From NCBI RefSeq assembly GCF_006861825.1, contig NZ_VDGI01000010.1, forward strand, positions 58,156-122,155: 64,000 nucleotides of DNA. Reading direction: 5' to 3'. A program made the position numbers and the translations under genes. How positions within the stretch are numbered: position 1 is the stretch's first letter; each line of letters opens with the position of its first letter. The notes under the pieces were generated by a model that was not told the origin of the DNA, made no database searches, and saw only the letters and a program-made list of their open reading frames with translations. Below, in pieces: positions 1-9,507 of the stretch. The DNA is from Psychrobacillus vulpis. GTDB taxonomy: Bacteria; Bacillota; Bacilli; Bacillales_A; Planococcaceae.

Positions 1-138
1 CCAGGCAAAAAATCGGTTGCTTTCTCTCTAACTTATTTCGATCCAGAGCGTACATTAACAGACGAAGAAGTTGTAAACGCACATAACAAAGTATTAAAAG
101 CACTTGCAGAACAAGCAGGGGCAGAGTTACGCGGATAA
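1..138 (+). CDS. pheT: Phenylalanyl-tRNA synthetase beta subunit, C-terminal end (partial)
   Basis: The reading frame is open from the first base and encodes the last 45 residues of a protein, ending with TAA at 136-138. The segment reads [17 protein letters not shown] then an alpha-helical tail, which is the ferredoxin-fold anticodon-binding domain at the C-terminus of bacterial PheT. PheT pairs with PheS to charge tRNA-Phe in the cytoplasm. In B. subtilis pheT lies directly before rnhC and zapA; here rnhC is 19 kb further on, which fits an insertion between them. The start lies outside the window. Confidence 0.88.
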   Translation, partial: PGKKSVAFSLTYFDPERTLTDEEVVNAHNKVLKALAEQAGAELRG

Positions 139-142
139 GAAT

Positions 143-179
143 ATGGAGCAGCACCAATAATGGTGTTGCTCCATTTTTT
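143..179 (+). terminator. Rho-independent terminator of pheT
   Basis: A 14-bp stem (ATGGAGCAGCACCA pairing with TGGTGTTGCTCCAT, one G-U pair) with an ATAA loop is followed by TTTTTT, starting 4 bases after the pheT stop codon. Confidence 0.92.
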
Positions 180-259
180 CTTTTCAACGATTTATTGTTG
201 ATTATTATTCTTAGTGATAATAAGTGTTGTCCATATGAAAAGAATGATTTTGTCTATTG

Positions 260-547
260 AATAATTAGGATAAAAAATGAAACTAATGTAATAGGAATAC
301 CTACTCGTTTATTAAATCATATGACAGGTGGATTAGAAAATATTGTAGTTAATATTGGTATAATAGGAGACATAATAAGAGACCGATATTGTATGTATTG
401 GGTGCAAAGAATTTACCTAATAGATATGACAGTAACTTTGCGGACTCAAAAATAAACGAAGCTATGAAACTTGTGTATGAAGAATATTTAAAGCAACAGT
501 ATAAAGGAGAATTATCAAATTCTTCTATTAAAAAAGGAAACTTCTAG
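260..547 (+). pseudogene. Decayed gene remnant of unknown origin
   Basis: No intact gene is present, but two overlapping stretches in different frames read like protein. The first (about 260-400) gives a segment with ETNVIGIPTRLLNHMTGG. The second (about 382-547) gives ILYVLGAKNLPNRYDSNF and then a charged helical tail ending IKKGNF before TAG at 545-547. The second stretch has no start codon or ribosome site at its head, so a frameshifted gene tail is the simplest reading. I do not recognise the family. Confidence 0.3.
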
Positions 548-567
548 ATTTAGTGAGTTTCCTTTTT
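531..567. terminator. Bidirectional terminator between the remnant and the hut regulator
   Basis: AAAAAGGAAACT pairs with AGTTTCCTTTTT across a 13-base loop. It has T-rich tails on both strands, so it can end transcription of the minus-strand regulator gene as well as anything entering from the left. Confidence 0.75.
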
Positions 568-578
568 TTCGTTATATA

Positions 579-2291
579 TTATTTATAGAAAGTTGGCTTT
601 TCAAGATCATGCTTTTTTATATGGTATTGCAAACTTTGGCGAGTAATGCCAAGCTTTTTGGCAGCTTGTGAAACATTCCAATTTGCTAGTTTTAAAGTCG
701 CTTCAATTAGTTGTTTTTCTGTATTATTAAATATTTTTTTTAGTGGCCTTTGTATAATGTCTCCTTGTTCTAAGGAATTAGCAGGAAGAACAGTAACAAT
801 TTTTCCACGCATATAAGATGGAAGATGCTCTACTTCCATTTTTTCAGCAGTCTCAGGCACACGGATGATGAGGTTTTCAACCAAATGCTCTAGTTCACGT
901 ATGTTTCCTGGCCAAGGATATCGTAACAAACTTTCATGTAACGCATTGGAAATGTCGGGAACGTTTTTGGATAATTTTTCTTGATATGTTGTTAGGAAGT
1001 AGCTTATGAAAAAATGAACATCCTCTGTACGTTCTCTCAAAGGCGGGATATAAAGACTCGTATGAGCAATTCGATAAAACAAGTCAAGTCTCATCTTATT
1101 TTCTGCAATTAGTTTTTCAGGATCCTCGTTGCACGCACTAATAATCGTACATTTTATAGGTGCGACATCATTTGAGCCTACTTTGCGAACGAGCCGTTCT
1201 TGTAGTACCCGCATTAACTTGGATTGCAATGTGATTGGCATAGAGTTAATTTCATCTAAAAAAAGAGTGCCATCTTGAGCATATTCAAACAGTCCTATTT
1301 GGTCTGTTGCACCTGTAAATGCACCTTTTACTGTTCCGAATAATGTACTTTCTAGTAAAGTTTCTGGGATTGCAGCACAATTTATCGCTACGAATGGTTT
1401 ATCTGCTCGAGGACTATGATTATGCATGCTTTGTGTAAACAACTCTTTTCCTGTACCCGTTTCTCCAACAATTAATGTATCTGCATTATGTATCGATACA
1501 TTTTGTGCTTCTTTTATAAGGTCTAACAGTACTAAGCTTTTTCCCTTAATATCATTAAATGTATAAATGGTTCCATTTTTTGAATGGACTTTCTCTTGAG
1601 TTATAACATTTGCTTGCCTTTTTAACTCTATAGTTTGATGAAGACGGTCTTTAAGTCTTGATTCATTTGTACTTATAGAAAAGACAGAGATGGTTTTCCC
1701 GTCTTTTTGGATTGGGAATGTACTATAGTTCACATATTTCGGTATCCCGTTAATAGTAGAGTGTGCTCGATACCTTGAGTAAATTGGTTTGCCTGTTTTA
1801 AATGTATGTTTGTGCTCTGAATATTGTGGGTTGTAATTATAAACAGACCATAAATGTTTTCCGATAATGTCTTTGCTTGTTAAGCCTTCCATTTTCTCCT
1901 GTGCTTCATTGTATAAAGTTATTTCTCCTTCAGAGTTACTCATCATTACTCCTTCATCTAAAGAATCTATAATTTTTTCAAGACAATACAGCCGTTCCTC
2001 CGTAATTGATATTTCGTTTTCTCTAATACATAAAAAAATATAATCAACATCACTAGAAAGGACTTTGACTTCTACAGTAAAGTCTTTTTTATTTAAAGAG
2101 AGGGGAAATGTTTCGTTATGGATGAAACGAACATTATCACATTCAATGAAACTATTAATAGGAGTACCTTCGACCACTTTTAAAGGAACATCCTCATTTA
2201 AATCATGCCAGAGGATTTCATAATGCTCATTTAAGGCGATGACTCCATCCACAAAACTTCTTATGATTGATCCGAATGAAGAAACAGTCAA
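579..2291 (-). CDS. Sigma-54-dependent transcriptional activator (PAS-AAA+-Fis), probable hut regulator
   Basis: This bacterial enhancer-binding protein has about 570 residues. An N-terminal sensory region is followed by a PAS domain (about 103-215), then the AAA+ domain with Walker A GETGTGKE (276-283), the sigma-54 contact loop GAFTGA (323-328) and Walker B GTLFLDEI (341-348), and a C-terminal Fis-type helix-turn-helix (about 533-570). The architecture resembles RocR of B. subtilis but has a longer sensory part. I prefer the TTG start at 2291 because AAGGAG precedes it. The upstream ATG at 2327 has no ribosome site and sits just behind a TGCTATACT -10-like sequence; starting there adds 12 residues. 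It is divergent from hutU, whose promoter is of the -24/-12 type, so it probably activates the hut operon. The ligand (histidine, urocanate or another) is not known. Confidence 0.88.
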   Translation of the reverse strand: MTVSSFGSIIRSFVDGVIALNEHYEILWHDLNEDVPLKVVEGTPINSFIECDNVRFIHNETFPLSLNKKDFTVEVKVLSSDVDYIFLCIRENEISITEERLYCLEKIIDSLDEGVMMSNSEGEITLYNEAQEKMEGLTSKDIIGKHLWSVYNYNPQYSEHKHTFKTGKPIYSRYRAHSTINGIPKYVNYSTFPIQKDGKTISVFSISTNESRLKDRLHQTIELKRQANVITQEKVHSKNGTIYTFNDIKGKSLVLLDLIKEAQNVSIHNADTLIVGETGTGKELFTQSMHNHSPRADKPFVAINCAAIPETLLESTLFGTVKGAFTGATDQIGLFEYAQDGTLFLDEINSMPITLQSKLMRVLQERLVRKVGSNDVAPIKCTIISACNEDPEKLIAENKMRLDLFYRIAHTSLYIPPLRERTEDVHFFISYFLTTYQEKLSKNVPDISNALHESLLRYPWPGNIRELEHLVENLIIRVPETAEKMEVEHLPSYMRGKIVTVLPANSLEQGDIIQRPLKKIFNNTEKQLIEATLKLANWNVSQAAKKLGITRQSLQYHIKKHDLEKPTFYK

Positions 2292-2450
2292 AGTACTCTT
2301 ACTCCTTCCGATTATAAAATTATCCATAGTATAGCATAATTCTGATTATTTAGAAGAGTCTGCATGTAAAATTTATCTGCACCGTAAAAGAACCTTTTAT
2401 CCAAAGGGATTCTATCGTTTTAGTTGAATATTTTGAAAAAATAGAAAATG

Positions 2451-2463
2451 TTATCTGCGATAA
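2451..2463. promoter_or_regulatory. Candidate activator-binding palindrome upstream of hutU
   Basis: TTATC-TGC-GATAA is a perfect 5-bp inverted repeat about 140 bp upstream of the -24/-12 promoter, a usual distance for an enhancer of a sigma-54 activator. A related ATTTATCTGCACCGTAAA sequence lies at 2371-2388, so TATCTGC occurs twice. That this is the regulator's site is inference. Confidence 0.4.
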
Positions 2464-2588
2464 TTATTTTTATGAACGTTTGAAAAATTGGTGAAATAGT
2501 TTCGTTGAAAATACAAAAACCCAACTAATTGTCGGTGTTACATAGATAATTCGAAAAAAAAGATTTTTCTACTTAATAATTATTAGAA

Positions 2589-2605
2589 TTGGCACGACAC
2601 TTGCA
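2589..2605 (+). promoter_or_regulatory. Sigma-54 (-24/-12) promoter of the hut operon
   Basis: TTGGCACGACACTTGCA matches the sigma-54 consensus TGGCACnnnnnTTGCA exactly, with GG at 2591-2592 and GC at 2603-2604 separated by the required 10 bases. The predicted start of transcription is about 2616, leaving a 38-base leader before hutU. Confidence 0.93.
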
Positions 2606-2653
2606 TTATAGAAAAGTGTGAAACCAATTACATTATTTTAGGGGGAATTATCG

Positions 2654-4372
2654 ATGACAACACCAGAAATTTTATATTCCGTAAAAGCGCAAAGAGGACC
2701 AGAGCTACGTTGTAAAGGTTGGAGACAAGAGTCAATACTACGAATGCTTGAAAACAATATGGAGAACGCAGAAAAACCGGAAGAGCTTGTAATCTACGGC
2801 GGTATCGGGAAAGCAGCACGTAACTGGGAGTCTTACCATGCCATTGTTAAATCGTTAAAAGAGTTAGAAGATGATGAAACATTGGTTGTGCAATCTGGAA
2901 TGCCAGTAGCGATTTTCAAAACACATAAATACGCACCAACTGTAGTAATGGCGACAACAAATATTATGAAAGCAGACTGGCCGACATTTTATGATTTACA
3001 AGACAAAAACTTAACAATCTATGCAAACTATACAGCGGCACCTTGGGAGTATATCGGAACGCAAGGTGTTATCCAAGGAACATTTGAAACACTTTCGGCG
3101 ATTGCGCGCTTACATTACAACGATTCGCTTGTTGGGAAAATCCTTTTGACTGCAGGTGCAGGAGGGATGGGTGGAAACCAAACACGCGCGATGACAATGC
3201 ATGGTGGAGTAGCAATTCTTTGCGACTCGAATGTCGAAATCATTCAACGTCGAATTGATAAAGGCTTCATCGATGAGATAGCTGGTTCGTTAGATGAAGC
3301 GATTGCAAAAGCGAAAGAATATGCAGCAGCAGGAAAGCCACTTGGAATTGCCGTTGTAGGAAACGCGGCCGACATTTACGAGGAAGTTTTAGAAAAAGGG
3401 TGGTTACCTGATATTTCTACTTCGATGACGCCTGGTCATGACCCAATTTCGTACTTGCCAGCTGGATACACAGTGCAAGAAGCAGAAGAACTTCGAGATA
3501 CGAATCGTGAGTTGTATTTAGAAAAAGCGCGTGAAACGATGGTGCGTGAATTAGAAGCGCTTATTAAATTCATGGATTTAGGGGTTCATTCGTTTGAATA
3601 CGGCACAAGTCATCGGAAAGAATGTATCGATGCGGGCATGGATGCAACAGAAGCGAAGCGTCTTCCAGGTTTCGTAGCGGAATACATCCGTCCACTATTC
3701 TGTGAAGGCCGCGGACCGTTCCGTTGGGTTTGCTTATCAGGAGATGCGGAAGATTTACGAAAAATTGACGATATGATTTTAGAAAAATTCAGCGATGATC
3801 ACCTTGTAACACGATGGATCAAATTAGCGAAAGAGCATATTCCAATTGAAGCACTTCCTGCACGTATTTGTTATATGGGATTCGGACAGCGTAAAGCATT
3901 TGCCCTAGAAGTAAATGACATGATTCGTCGTGGGGAACTATCTGGCCCTGTTGCTTTTTCCCGTGATAACTTAGATTCTGGTTCTATTGTGAACCCAACA
4001 TTTGAATCAGAAAACATGAAAGATGGCAGTGATTTAATCTCTGACTGGCCGATGTTGAATGGACTTCTGAACGCAGTTGGTATGTGTGACTTGATCGCAA
4101 TTCAAGCGAACTATTCGATGGGAGAAGCGGTTCATACAGGCGTAACAATGGTTGCGGATGGAACAGCGGAATCCGATATGAGATTAGAAGTAGCCATGAC
4201 AGTAGACTCCGGAATTGGGGTAGTTCGTCATGCACAAGCGGGCTATGAAACTGCCCAGGACGTTGCAAATGGGAAAGGTAAGCTAACGAAGGAAAGCATC
4301 AAAATCCCATTATGGTGGAAGCCGGAAGCTACATTTGGTCCAAAAGATGTGAAGAAAGAAGTTAATGCTTAA
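2654..4372 (+). CDS. hutU: Urocanate hydratase
   Basis: Urocanase converts urocanate to 4-imidazolone-5-propionate, step 2 of histidine breakdown, with tightly bound NAD+ as electrophile. The 572-residue protein has the full family length. The glycine-rich NAD segment TAGAGGMGG is at about 166-174, and the family's conserved active-site cysteine is in RICYMGFGQR (C406). AGGGGGA lies 7 bases before the ATG. It is the first gene of the operon behind the sigma-54 promoter, whereas in B. subtilis hutH comes first. The transporter genes follow. Confidence 0.96.
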   Translation: MTTPEILYSVKAQRGPELRCKGWRQESILRMLENNMENAEKPEELVIYGGIGKAARNWESYHAIVKSLKELEDDETLVVQSGMPVAIFKTHKYAPTVVMATTNIMKADWPTFYDLQDKNLTIYANYTAAPWEYIGTQGVIQGTFETLSAIARLHYNDSLVGKILLTAGAGGMGGNQTRAMTMHGGVAILCDSNVEIIQRRIDKGFIDEIAGSLDEAIAKAKEYAAAGKPLGIAVVGNAADIYEEVLEKGWLPDISTSMTPGHDPISYLPAGYTVQEAEELRDTNRELYLEKARETMVRELEALIKFMDLGVHSFEYGTSHRKECIDAGMDATEAKRLPGFVAEYIRPLFCEGRGPFRWVCLSGDAEDLRKIDDMILEKFSDDHLVTRWIKLAKEHIPIEALPARICYMGFGQRKAFALEVNDMIRRGELSGPVAFSRDNLDSGSIVNPTFESENMKDGSDLISDWPMLNGLLNAVGMCDLIAIQANYSMGEAVHTGVTMVADGTAESDMRLEVAMTVDSGIGVVRHAQAGYETAQDVANGKGKLTKESIKIPLWWKPEATFGPKDVKKEVNA

Positions 4373-4472
4373 TTTAGCAATAAAATGACTTAGGAAAGCA
4401 GTAGTTTTCAGTTTTTACCAATTTAGATTTCCAATAGTATGGAAAAAATATTAACTATAAGGGGACAATGGA

Positions 4473-5288
4473 ATGAAAAAATTTTCACTTCTAATTATTG
4501 TCATGATTCTCTCATTAATTCTAGCAGCTTGTGGTACTAGCAACACTAATGCAGAAGCCGATGGATCAAATGGAGAAAAGAAAAAGTTGAAGATCGCGAC
4601 AGAAGCAAACTATGCACCTTTTGTCTTTTTGGATCAAGGGAAGATGAAAGGCTTTGACGTTGACTTTATGAATGCAGTGGCAAAAGAAGCAGGTTATGAA
4701 ATTGAGCTTGTCAATGTAGGTTGGGATCCTTTATTTGTTGAAGTGAAAGATAAGCTTTCTGATTTAGGGATCTGTGCAATTACTATTAATGACGTACGAG
4801 AACAAACCTATGATTTTTCCGTTCCATACTATTTATCAACAAACGAAATTTTAGTTCCCGAAGGTAGTGATATTAAAAGTGCTGCTGATTTAAAAGATAA
4901 AGTTGTTGCAGTTCTAGGTGGTACGACAGGACAAGAAGCAGTGGAAAGCATTCTTGGAGTAAATCATCCTAATATTAAAAAATTCGACAATAATAATCTA
5001 GCTATTTTAGAAATGCTTAACGGTGGAGCAGACGCAGTTGTAGCTGATAATGCAGTTGTGGAAGAATACGCAAAAAATAATGCAGACAAAAAACTTGCAG
5101 TGATTAAAGATGATGAAGGATTTGAGAAAGAATTTTACGGCCTTATGTTTCCAAAAGGCAGTGAGTTGAAAGCTGAATTTGATGTGGCTGTTACAAAAGT
5201 TCTGGAAAATGGAACATATGCGAAAATCTATGAAGAGTGGTTCGGTTCAGAACCAGATGTAGCAACAATACTTGCGCAACAAAAATAA
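4473..5288 (+). CDS. Amino-acid ABC transporter substrate-binding lipoprotein
   Basis: This 271-residue family 3 solute-binding protein starts with a lipoprotein signal peptide whose lipobox LAAC places the lipidated cysteine at residue 20. The mature part begins KKLKIATEANYAPFVF, the typical polar amino-acid binding lobe. Family members hand amino acids to a membrane permease from the outer face of the cell membrane. Its place between hutU and hutI makes histidine, or a histidine-derived compound, the likely ligand, but the ligand cannot be read from sequence. A stable hairpin follows the gene before the permease, which would favour more binding protein than permease. Confidence 0.92.
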   Translation: MKKFSLLIIVMILSLILAACGTSNTNAEADGSNGEKKKLKIATEANYAPFVFLDQGKMKGFDVDFMNAVAKEAGYEIELVNVGWDPLFVEVKDKLSDLGICAITINDVREQTYDFSVPYYLSTNEILVPEGSDIKSAADLKDKVVAVLGGTTGQEAVESILGVNHPNIKKFDNNNLAILEMLNGGADAVVADNAVVEEYAKNNADKKLAVIKDDEGFEKEFYGLMFPKGSELKAEFDVAVTKVLENGTYAKIYEEWFGSEPDVATILAQQK

Positions 5289-5300
5289 GTGAATAAATCA

Positions 5301-5335
5301 TATTGCGTAACTCCTATAAAGTAGTTACGCAATTT
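5301..5335 (+). terminator. Intra-operon hairpin after the binding-protein gene
   Basis: ATTGCGTAACT and AGTTACGCAAT form an 11-bp stem followed by only a short TTT tract. It looks like a partial terminator or mRNA-stabilising hairpin between the binding protein and permease genes, a common arrangement in ABC uptake operons. Confidence 0.55.
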
Positions 5336-5354
5336 TGGTTAAGGGGGGAAATCA

Positions 5355-6011
5355 ATGGATTTTAGACTAGACATCTTGGTAGAATATATTCCTTTCTTCT
5401 TAAAGGGAACTTTACTAACAATTGGGTTGTCGATAGCAGGAATTATTATAGGAACAGTATTAGGTTTGCTAATCGGACTTGGGAAAATGATGCGTAACAA
5501 GCCTATTGCTTTTCTATTTAACTGCTATATTACTTTTTTTCGTGGTACTCCATTATTCGTGCAAATCTTATTAATCCATTTTGGCGTTGTACCTATGTTA
5601 ATAGGACATACAAACGGCATAGTTGCTAGTATTATTGCGCTGTCATTAATTGCAGGGGCATATATCGCAGAAATTTTCAGGGCAGGGATACAGTCAATTG
5701 ATAAGGGGCAAATGGAAGCATCACGTTCTTTAGGTATGAATCATGTTCAATCTATGAAAGATGTTATTTTACCCCAAGCTTTTAAAAGAATGATTCCACC
5801 TTTGGGAAATGAGTTCATTGTACTTATAAAAGAATCCTCACTGGCAGCAATAGTTGCTACTCCTGAACTTATGTATTATGGGCGAGCGCTTGCAAGCCAG
5901 TATTACCGAGTGTGGGAGCCGTACCTTACGGCAGCGCTAATATATCTAGTGTTAACAACTTCTTTAAGCTTCTTATTAAATCGTCTTGAAAGAAGGTTGG
6001 CAACTGAATGA
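5355..6011 (+). CDS. Amino-acid ABC transporter permease
   Basis: The 218-residue membrane protein of the HisM/GlnP family begins with the [14 protein letters not shown] segment. The conserved cytoplasmic EAA loop is visible around [23 protein letters not shown]. Several hydrophobic spans are present. AAGGGGGG precedes the ATG. Its stop codon overlaps the start of the ATPase gene by 4 bases (ATGA), so the two are translationally coupled. As a single permease gene it probably forms a homodimer. Confidence 0.93.
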   Translation: MDFRLDILVEYIPFFLKGTLLTIGLSIAGIIIGTVLGLLIGLGKMMRNKPIAFLFNCYITFFRGTPLFVQILLIHFGVVPMLIGHTNGIVASIIALSLIAGAYIAEIFRAGIQSIDKGQMEASRSLGMNHVQSMKDVILPQAFKRMIPPLGNEFIVLIKESSLAAIVATPELMYYGRALASQYYRVWEPYLTAALIYLVLTTSLSFLLNRLERRLATE

Positions 6012-6730
6012 TCCATGTAAAAAACTTAAAAAAGTCATTTGGCACTAACGAGGTTTTAAAGGATATTAATGCAGTCATTAAACCTCGAGAAGTCGTGGTT
6101 GTGATTGGACCATCAGGGTCGGGGAAATCTACATTTCTTAGATGTCTAAATTTACTTGAAACGATTACTGGTGGAAATGTAACTATTGAAGGTACTGATA
6201 TTACGGACAAAAAAACGGATATTAATAAAGTAAGAACAGAAGTAGGGATGGTGTTTCAACAATTTAATCTATTTCCACATAAAACGGTGATGGAAAATAT
6301 AATGCTTGCACCTATGAGGGTAAGAAAACTTTCAAATGAAGAAGCAAGGTCAAAAGGTTTGGATCTTCTTCGGAAGGTTGGCCTTGAAGAAAAGGCAAGT
6401 GCATATCCTGAATCGTTATCGGGTGGTCAAAAACAGCGGGTTGCCATCGCGAGAGCATTAGCAATGGAACCGAAAATTATGCTTTTTGATGAACCGACCT
6501 CTGCACTAGATCCAGAGATGGTAGGAGAAGTGTTGGAAGTTATGAAACAATTAGCCAAAGAAGGAATGACAATGGTTGTCGTAACACATGAGATGGGATT
6601 TGCTCGTGAAGTTGGAGACCGAGTTTTGTTTATGGATGGTGGTTATATTGTAGAAGAAAATGAACCGAAAGAATTGTTTGAAAATCCACAGCAAGAAAGA
6701 ACAAAATCCTTCTTAAGTAAGGTTTTGTAA
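6008..6730 (+). CDS. Amino-acid ABC transporter ATP-binding protein
   Basis: This 240-residue ATPase of the GlnQ/HisP family has Walker [10 protein letters not shown] (34-42), the ABC signature LSGGQ (137-141) and Walker B ending in DEP (161-163). It powers the permease encoded just upstream and completes a three-gene uptake system inside the hut operon. This replaces the HutM-type histidine permease that B. subtilis uses. Confidence 0.95.
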   Translation: MIHVKNLKKSFGTNEVLKDINAVIKPREVVVVIGPSGSGKSTFLRCLNLLETITGGNVTIEGTDITDKKTDINKVRTEVGMVFQQFNLFPHKTVMENIMLAPMRVRKLSNEEARSKGLDLLRKVGLEEKASAYPESLSGGQKQRVAIARALAMEPKIMLFDEPTSALDPEMVGEVLEVMKQLAKEGMTMVVVTHEMGFAREVGDRVLFMDGGYIVEENEPKELFENPQQERTKSFLSKVL

Positions 6731-6819
6731 AAAAACAAGATATGGTGTATTGTTCCACTTTATAAAACAGAAAATTATGTATAATCAGAAATAGATAATC
6801 TAATCTTTGAGGTGAAAGA

Positions 6820-8169
6820 ATGAATAATGTTCAGGAAACGATTGATAATCACCAAATTGTCATGGGAGAAAATCAAAGAATTTATCAGTTTCGTAATATA
6901 TTTAGATTTTTCTTTTTCAGTGCGATCGGAATCTTCATGTTTTTTATTCCAATTGAAATAAACGACAAAAATTCCATTCCGTTAGACCATCTTGTGACGT
7001 GGATTCGATCGTTGTCTAGTACGGCGAGTGCCTATTACGCGATGATTCTTGTCATATTAGGAGCAGCTTATCCATTTTATACGAAAAGTTGGAAGAAAAG
7101 TAAAGTTGAAATGGTGTTATCCGGATTCAAAATATTAGGTGCAATAGCAGCATTTCTTGTCTTGTTTGAAATCGGTCCATCCTGGTTAATGGCAGAAGAT
7201 ATGGGGCCGTATTGGTTTTACAGTTTGGTTATTCCGATTGGTGTCCTTGTTCCAATTGGTGCCATTTTTTTAGCGATGCTTGTGGGATATGGATTGCTTG
7301 AATTTATCGGTATTTTCATGCAACCGATTATGAGACCTATTTGGAAAACTCCAGGACGATCTGCAATTGATGCAGTGGCCTCTTTTGTAGGTAGTTATTC
7401 AATAGGTTTGCTAATAACGAACCGTATATATAAAGAAGGAAAGTACACAAAGAAAGAAGCTATTATAATCGCAACAGGTTTTTCGACAGTGTCAGCTACA
7501 TTTATGATTGTTGTAGCGAAGACGTTAGATTTAATGCATATTTGGAATCTATATTTTTGGCTGACTTTTTTAGTTACATTTCTCGTGACAGCTATTACAG
7601 TGAGAATTTGGCCAATTAATAAAATAAGTGATGATTATTACTCAGAAGAAGGTTTTCCAGAAGAAATTATTAAAGAGAAACGAATAAGGCATGCGTGGGA
7701 GCAAGCTATGACTACTGCCCATAATGCACCAAAATTAAAAGCTAATATATTCGAGAACGTTAAAGACGGTTTAGTGATGGCTATGGGTATTTTACCTTCC
7801 ATTATGTCAATTGGTTTACTGGGGCTAATACTTGCCAATCATACACCGGTGTTTGATTATCTTGGCTATATTTTCTATCCGTTAACATGGATACTTCAAA
7901 TTCCGGAACCACTTTTAGCTGCAAAAGCTGCATCTATTAACTTGATCGATATGTTCTTACCGTCATTAGTCGTACTTAAAGCAAGTTTAGAAACTAGATT
8001 TATTATTGGTTCACTTTCGATTTCTACCATATTATTCTTTTCGGCGTTGATACCTTGTATTCTATCAACGGAAATACCGATCAAGATGGGGCATATAATC
8101 GTAATCTGGTTTTGGAGAACAGTGTTCACGCTAATTATTGTTACTCCTTTAGCATTTTTGTTCCTTTAA
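6820..8169 (+). CDS. YjiH-family membrane protein (nucleoside-recognition/gate domain)
   Basis: The 449-residue polytopic protein opens with a cytosolic head and then FRFFFFSAIGIFMFFIPIEI, followed by about ten hydrophobic segments. It resembles the YjiH family, which carries the Gate (nucleoside recognition) fold. Members sit beside catabolic operons and are presumed transporters or membrane assembly proteins, without a settled substrate. GAGGTG lies 5 bases before the ATG. Being between the ABC transporter and hutI, it may move histidine, urocanate or a nitrogen product; this is inference. Confidence 0.75.
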   Translation: MNNVQETIDNHQIVMGENQRIYQFRNIFRFFFFSAIGIFMFFIPIEINDKNSIPLDHLVTWIRSLSSTASAYYAMILVILGAAYPFYTKSWKKSKVEMVLSGFKILGAIAAFLVLFEIGPSWLMAEDMGPYWFYSLVIPIGVLVPIGAIFLAMLVGYGLLEFIGIFMQPIMRPIWKTPGRSAIDAVASFVGSYSIGLLITNRIYKEGKYTKKEAIIIATGFSTVSATFMIVVAKTLDLMHIWNLYFWLTFLVTFLVTAITVRIWPINKISDDYYSEEGFPEEIIKEKRIRHAWEQAMTTAHNAPKLKANIFENVKDGLVMAMGILPSIMSIGLLGLILANHTPVFDYLGYIFYPLTWILQIPEPLLAAKAASINLIDMFLPSLVVLKASLETRFIIGSLSISTILFFSALIPCILSTEIPIKMGHIIVIWFWRTVFTLIIVTPLAFLFL

Positions 8170-8228
8170 GAGTTACTATGTAAAGTTTCGACATGGAGTC
8201 TAGCAATCTTTTAAATGGAGGTATAGGA

Positions 8229-9482
8229 ATGAACGTGGAAACAAAAGTGAAAACAACAGTAGATTTAGTCATATATAATGCTGCAGAAACTATTACTTGT
8301 GTTGGAGAAGGTATGACGGAGATAGGGGTCATAGAAAATGCGTGGATTGCAATTAAGGATGACAAAATTGTTGGGGTTGGACCTGAAGAAGAGATAACGA
8401 ACAAATTCGACTTAGAGAAATCGGTAAGTATTAATGCAACTGGAAAAGTTGTTGCACCGGGGTTTGTCGATTGTCATACACACCTCGTTTTTAATGGATC
8501 ACGTGTAGAAGAATATGCTGCAAAACTGTCAGGTAATGTAGATGAAAACTTGGAAGAATTAGGAATTACAACTGGACCTAATCGAACAATTGAGTTAACT
8601 CGTCATGCATCGGAAGAAGAATTGTTTCAACAAGCGAAAAAAAGAATGTTATCTATGTTAGATTATGGGATTACCACAATAGAGAGTAAGAGTGGCTACG
8701 GATTGACGACTGAAAGTGAGATAAAAATACTAGAAGTAGGAAGAAGGCTAGGCAAGGAAACTCCTGTGGATGTATTAAATACATTTTTAGGTGCACATGG
8801 TATTCCAAATGGAATGTCGAAAAGCGAATACATTGAAATTCTTATTAAGGAAATGATTCCGGAAGTTGGTGAGCGGAAGCTGGCAGAGTTTTGCGATGCA
8901 TGGTGTGATGAAGGATACTTTACAGCGGAAGAATCAAAGCAAATCTTACAAGCAGGACTACAATATGGGATGAAATCCAAATTACATGCAGATGCGTATT
9001 CATACATCGGGGGTTCTGATTTAGCAGTGGAGATGAACATGGTTTCTGTAGACCATCTGAATTTCACGCCTGTTGAAGTGATGGAAAAGCTTGCAAAATC
9101 GGAAGTAACAGGTGTGTTAATGCCAGCATTGGACTTTGCAGTTGGTCATAAGCAACCGTTTGAAGCAAGAAGAATGCTCGATTTAGGAATGAACATAGCA
9201 CTTGCGACTGACCTTTGCCCTGCATGCTACACAGAGTCTATGCAGTTTGTTATTAACCTTGCTTGTCGATTATATAAATTTACAGTAGAAGAAGCGATAA
9301 AAGCTGCCACTTTTGGTGGAGCACGTGCACTGGATTTAGATGATCGTGGAATTATTCAAACTGGTAAACTGGCAGACTTACAGATATGGGATATACCTAC
9401 GTATAAGCATATAGCATATGAACTTGGAACAAATATTGTAGAGACGGTTATTAAAGATGGGAAAGTAGTAGTTAGTCGATAA
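8229..9482 (+). CDS. hutI: Imidazolonepropionase
   Basis: This amidohydrolase-superfamily enzyme opens the ring of 4-imidazolone-5-propionate to give N-formimidoyl-L-glutamate, step 3 of the pathway. The metal-binding HTH motif (H83, H85) follows VVAPGFVD, and the later ALATDLCP segment carries the conserved aspartate. I chose the ATG at 8229 because GGAGG lies 7 bases before it; an upstream in-frame ATG at 8193 lacks a ribosome site. The result is 417 residues, close to B. subtilis HutI. Its product needs HutG or another enzyme, and none is recognisable here. Confidence 0.96.
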   Translation: MNVETKVKTTVDLVIYNAAETITCVGEGMTEIGVIENAWIAIKDDKIVGVGPEEEITNKFDLEKSVSINATGKVVAPGFVDCHTHLVFNGSRVEEYAAKLSGNVDENLEELGITTGPNRTIELTRHASEEELFQQAKKRMLSMLDYGITTIESKSGYGLTTESEIKILEVGRRLGKETPVDVLNTFLGAHGIPNGMSKSEYIEILIKEMIPEVGERKLAEFCDAWCDEGYFTAEESKQILQAGLQYGMKSKLHADAYSYIGGSDLAVEMNMVSVDHLNFTPVEVMEKLAKSEVTGVLMPALDFAVGHKQPFEARRMLDLGMNIALATDLCPACYTESMQFVINLACRLYKFTVEEAIKAATFGGARALDLDDRGIIQTGKLADLQIWDIPTYKHIAYELGTNIVETVIKDGKVVVSR

Positions 9483-9507
9483 TTACTCAATAATAGGAGG
9501 TTTTACA

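Noticed and set aside
2328..2653. Riboswitch or antiterminator leader (HutP-like) before hutU
   Set aside because: The leader from the sigma-54 start is only about 38 bases, with no terminator hairpin or NAG-repeat element visible.
8696..9067. 123-codon minus-strand ORF opposite hutI
   Set aside because: Shadow of hutI: no ribosome site, composition follows the reverse of the hutI codons, and hutI is unmistakable.
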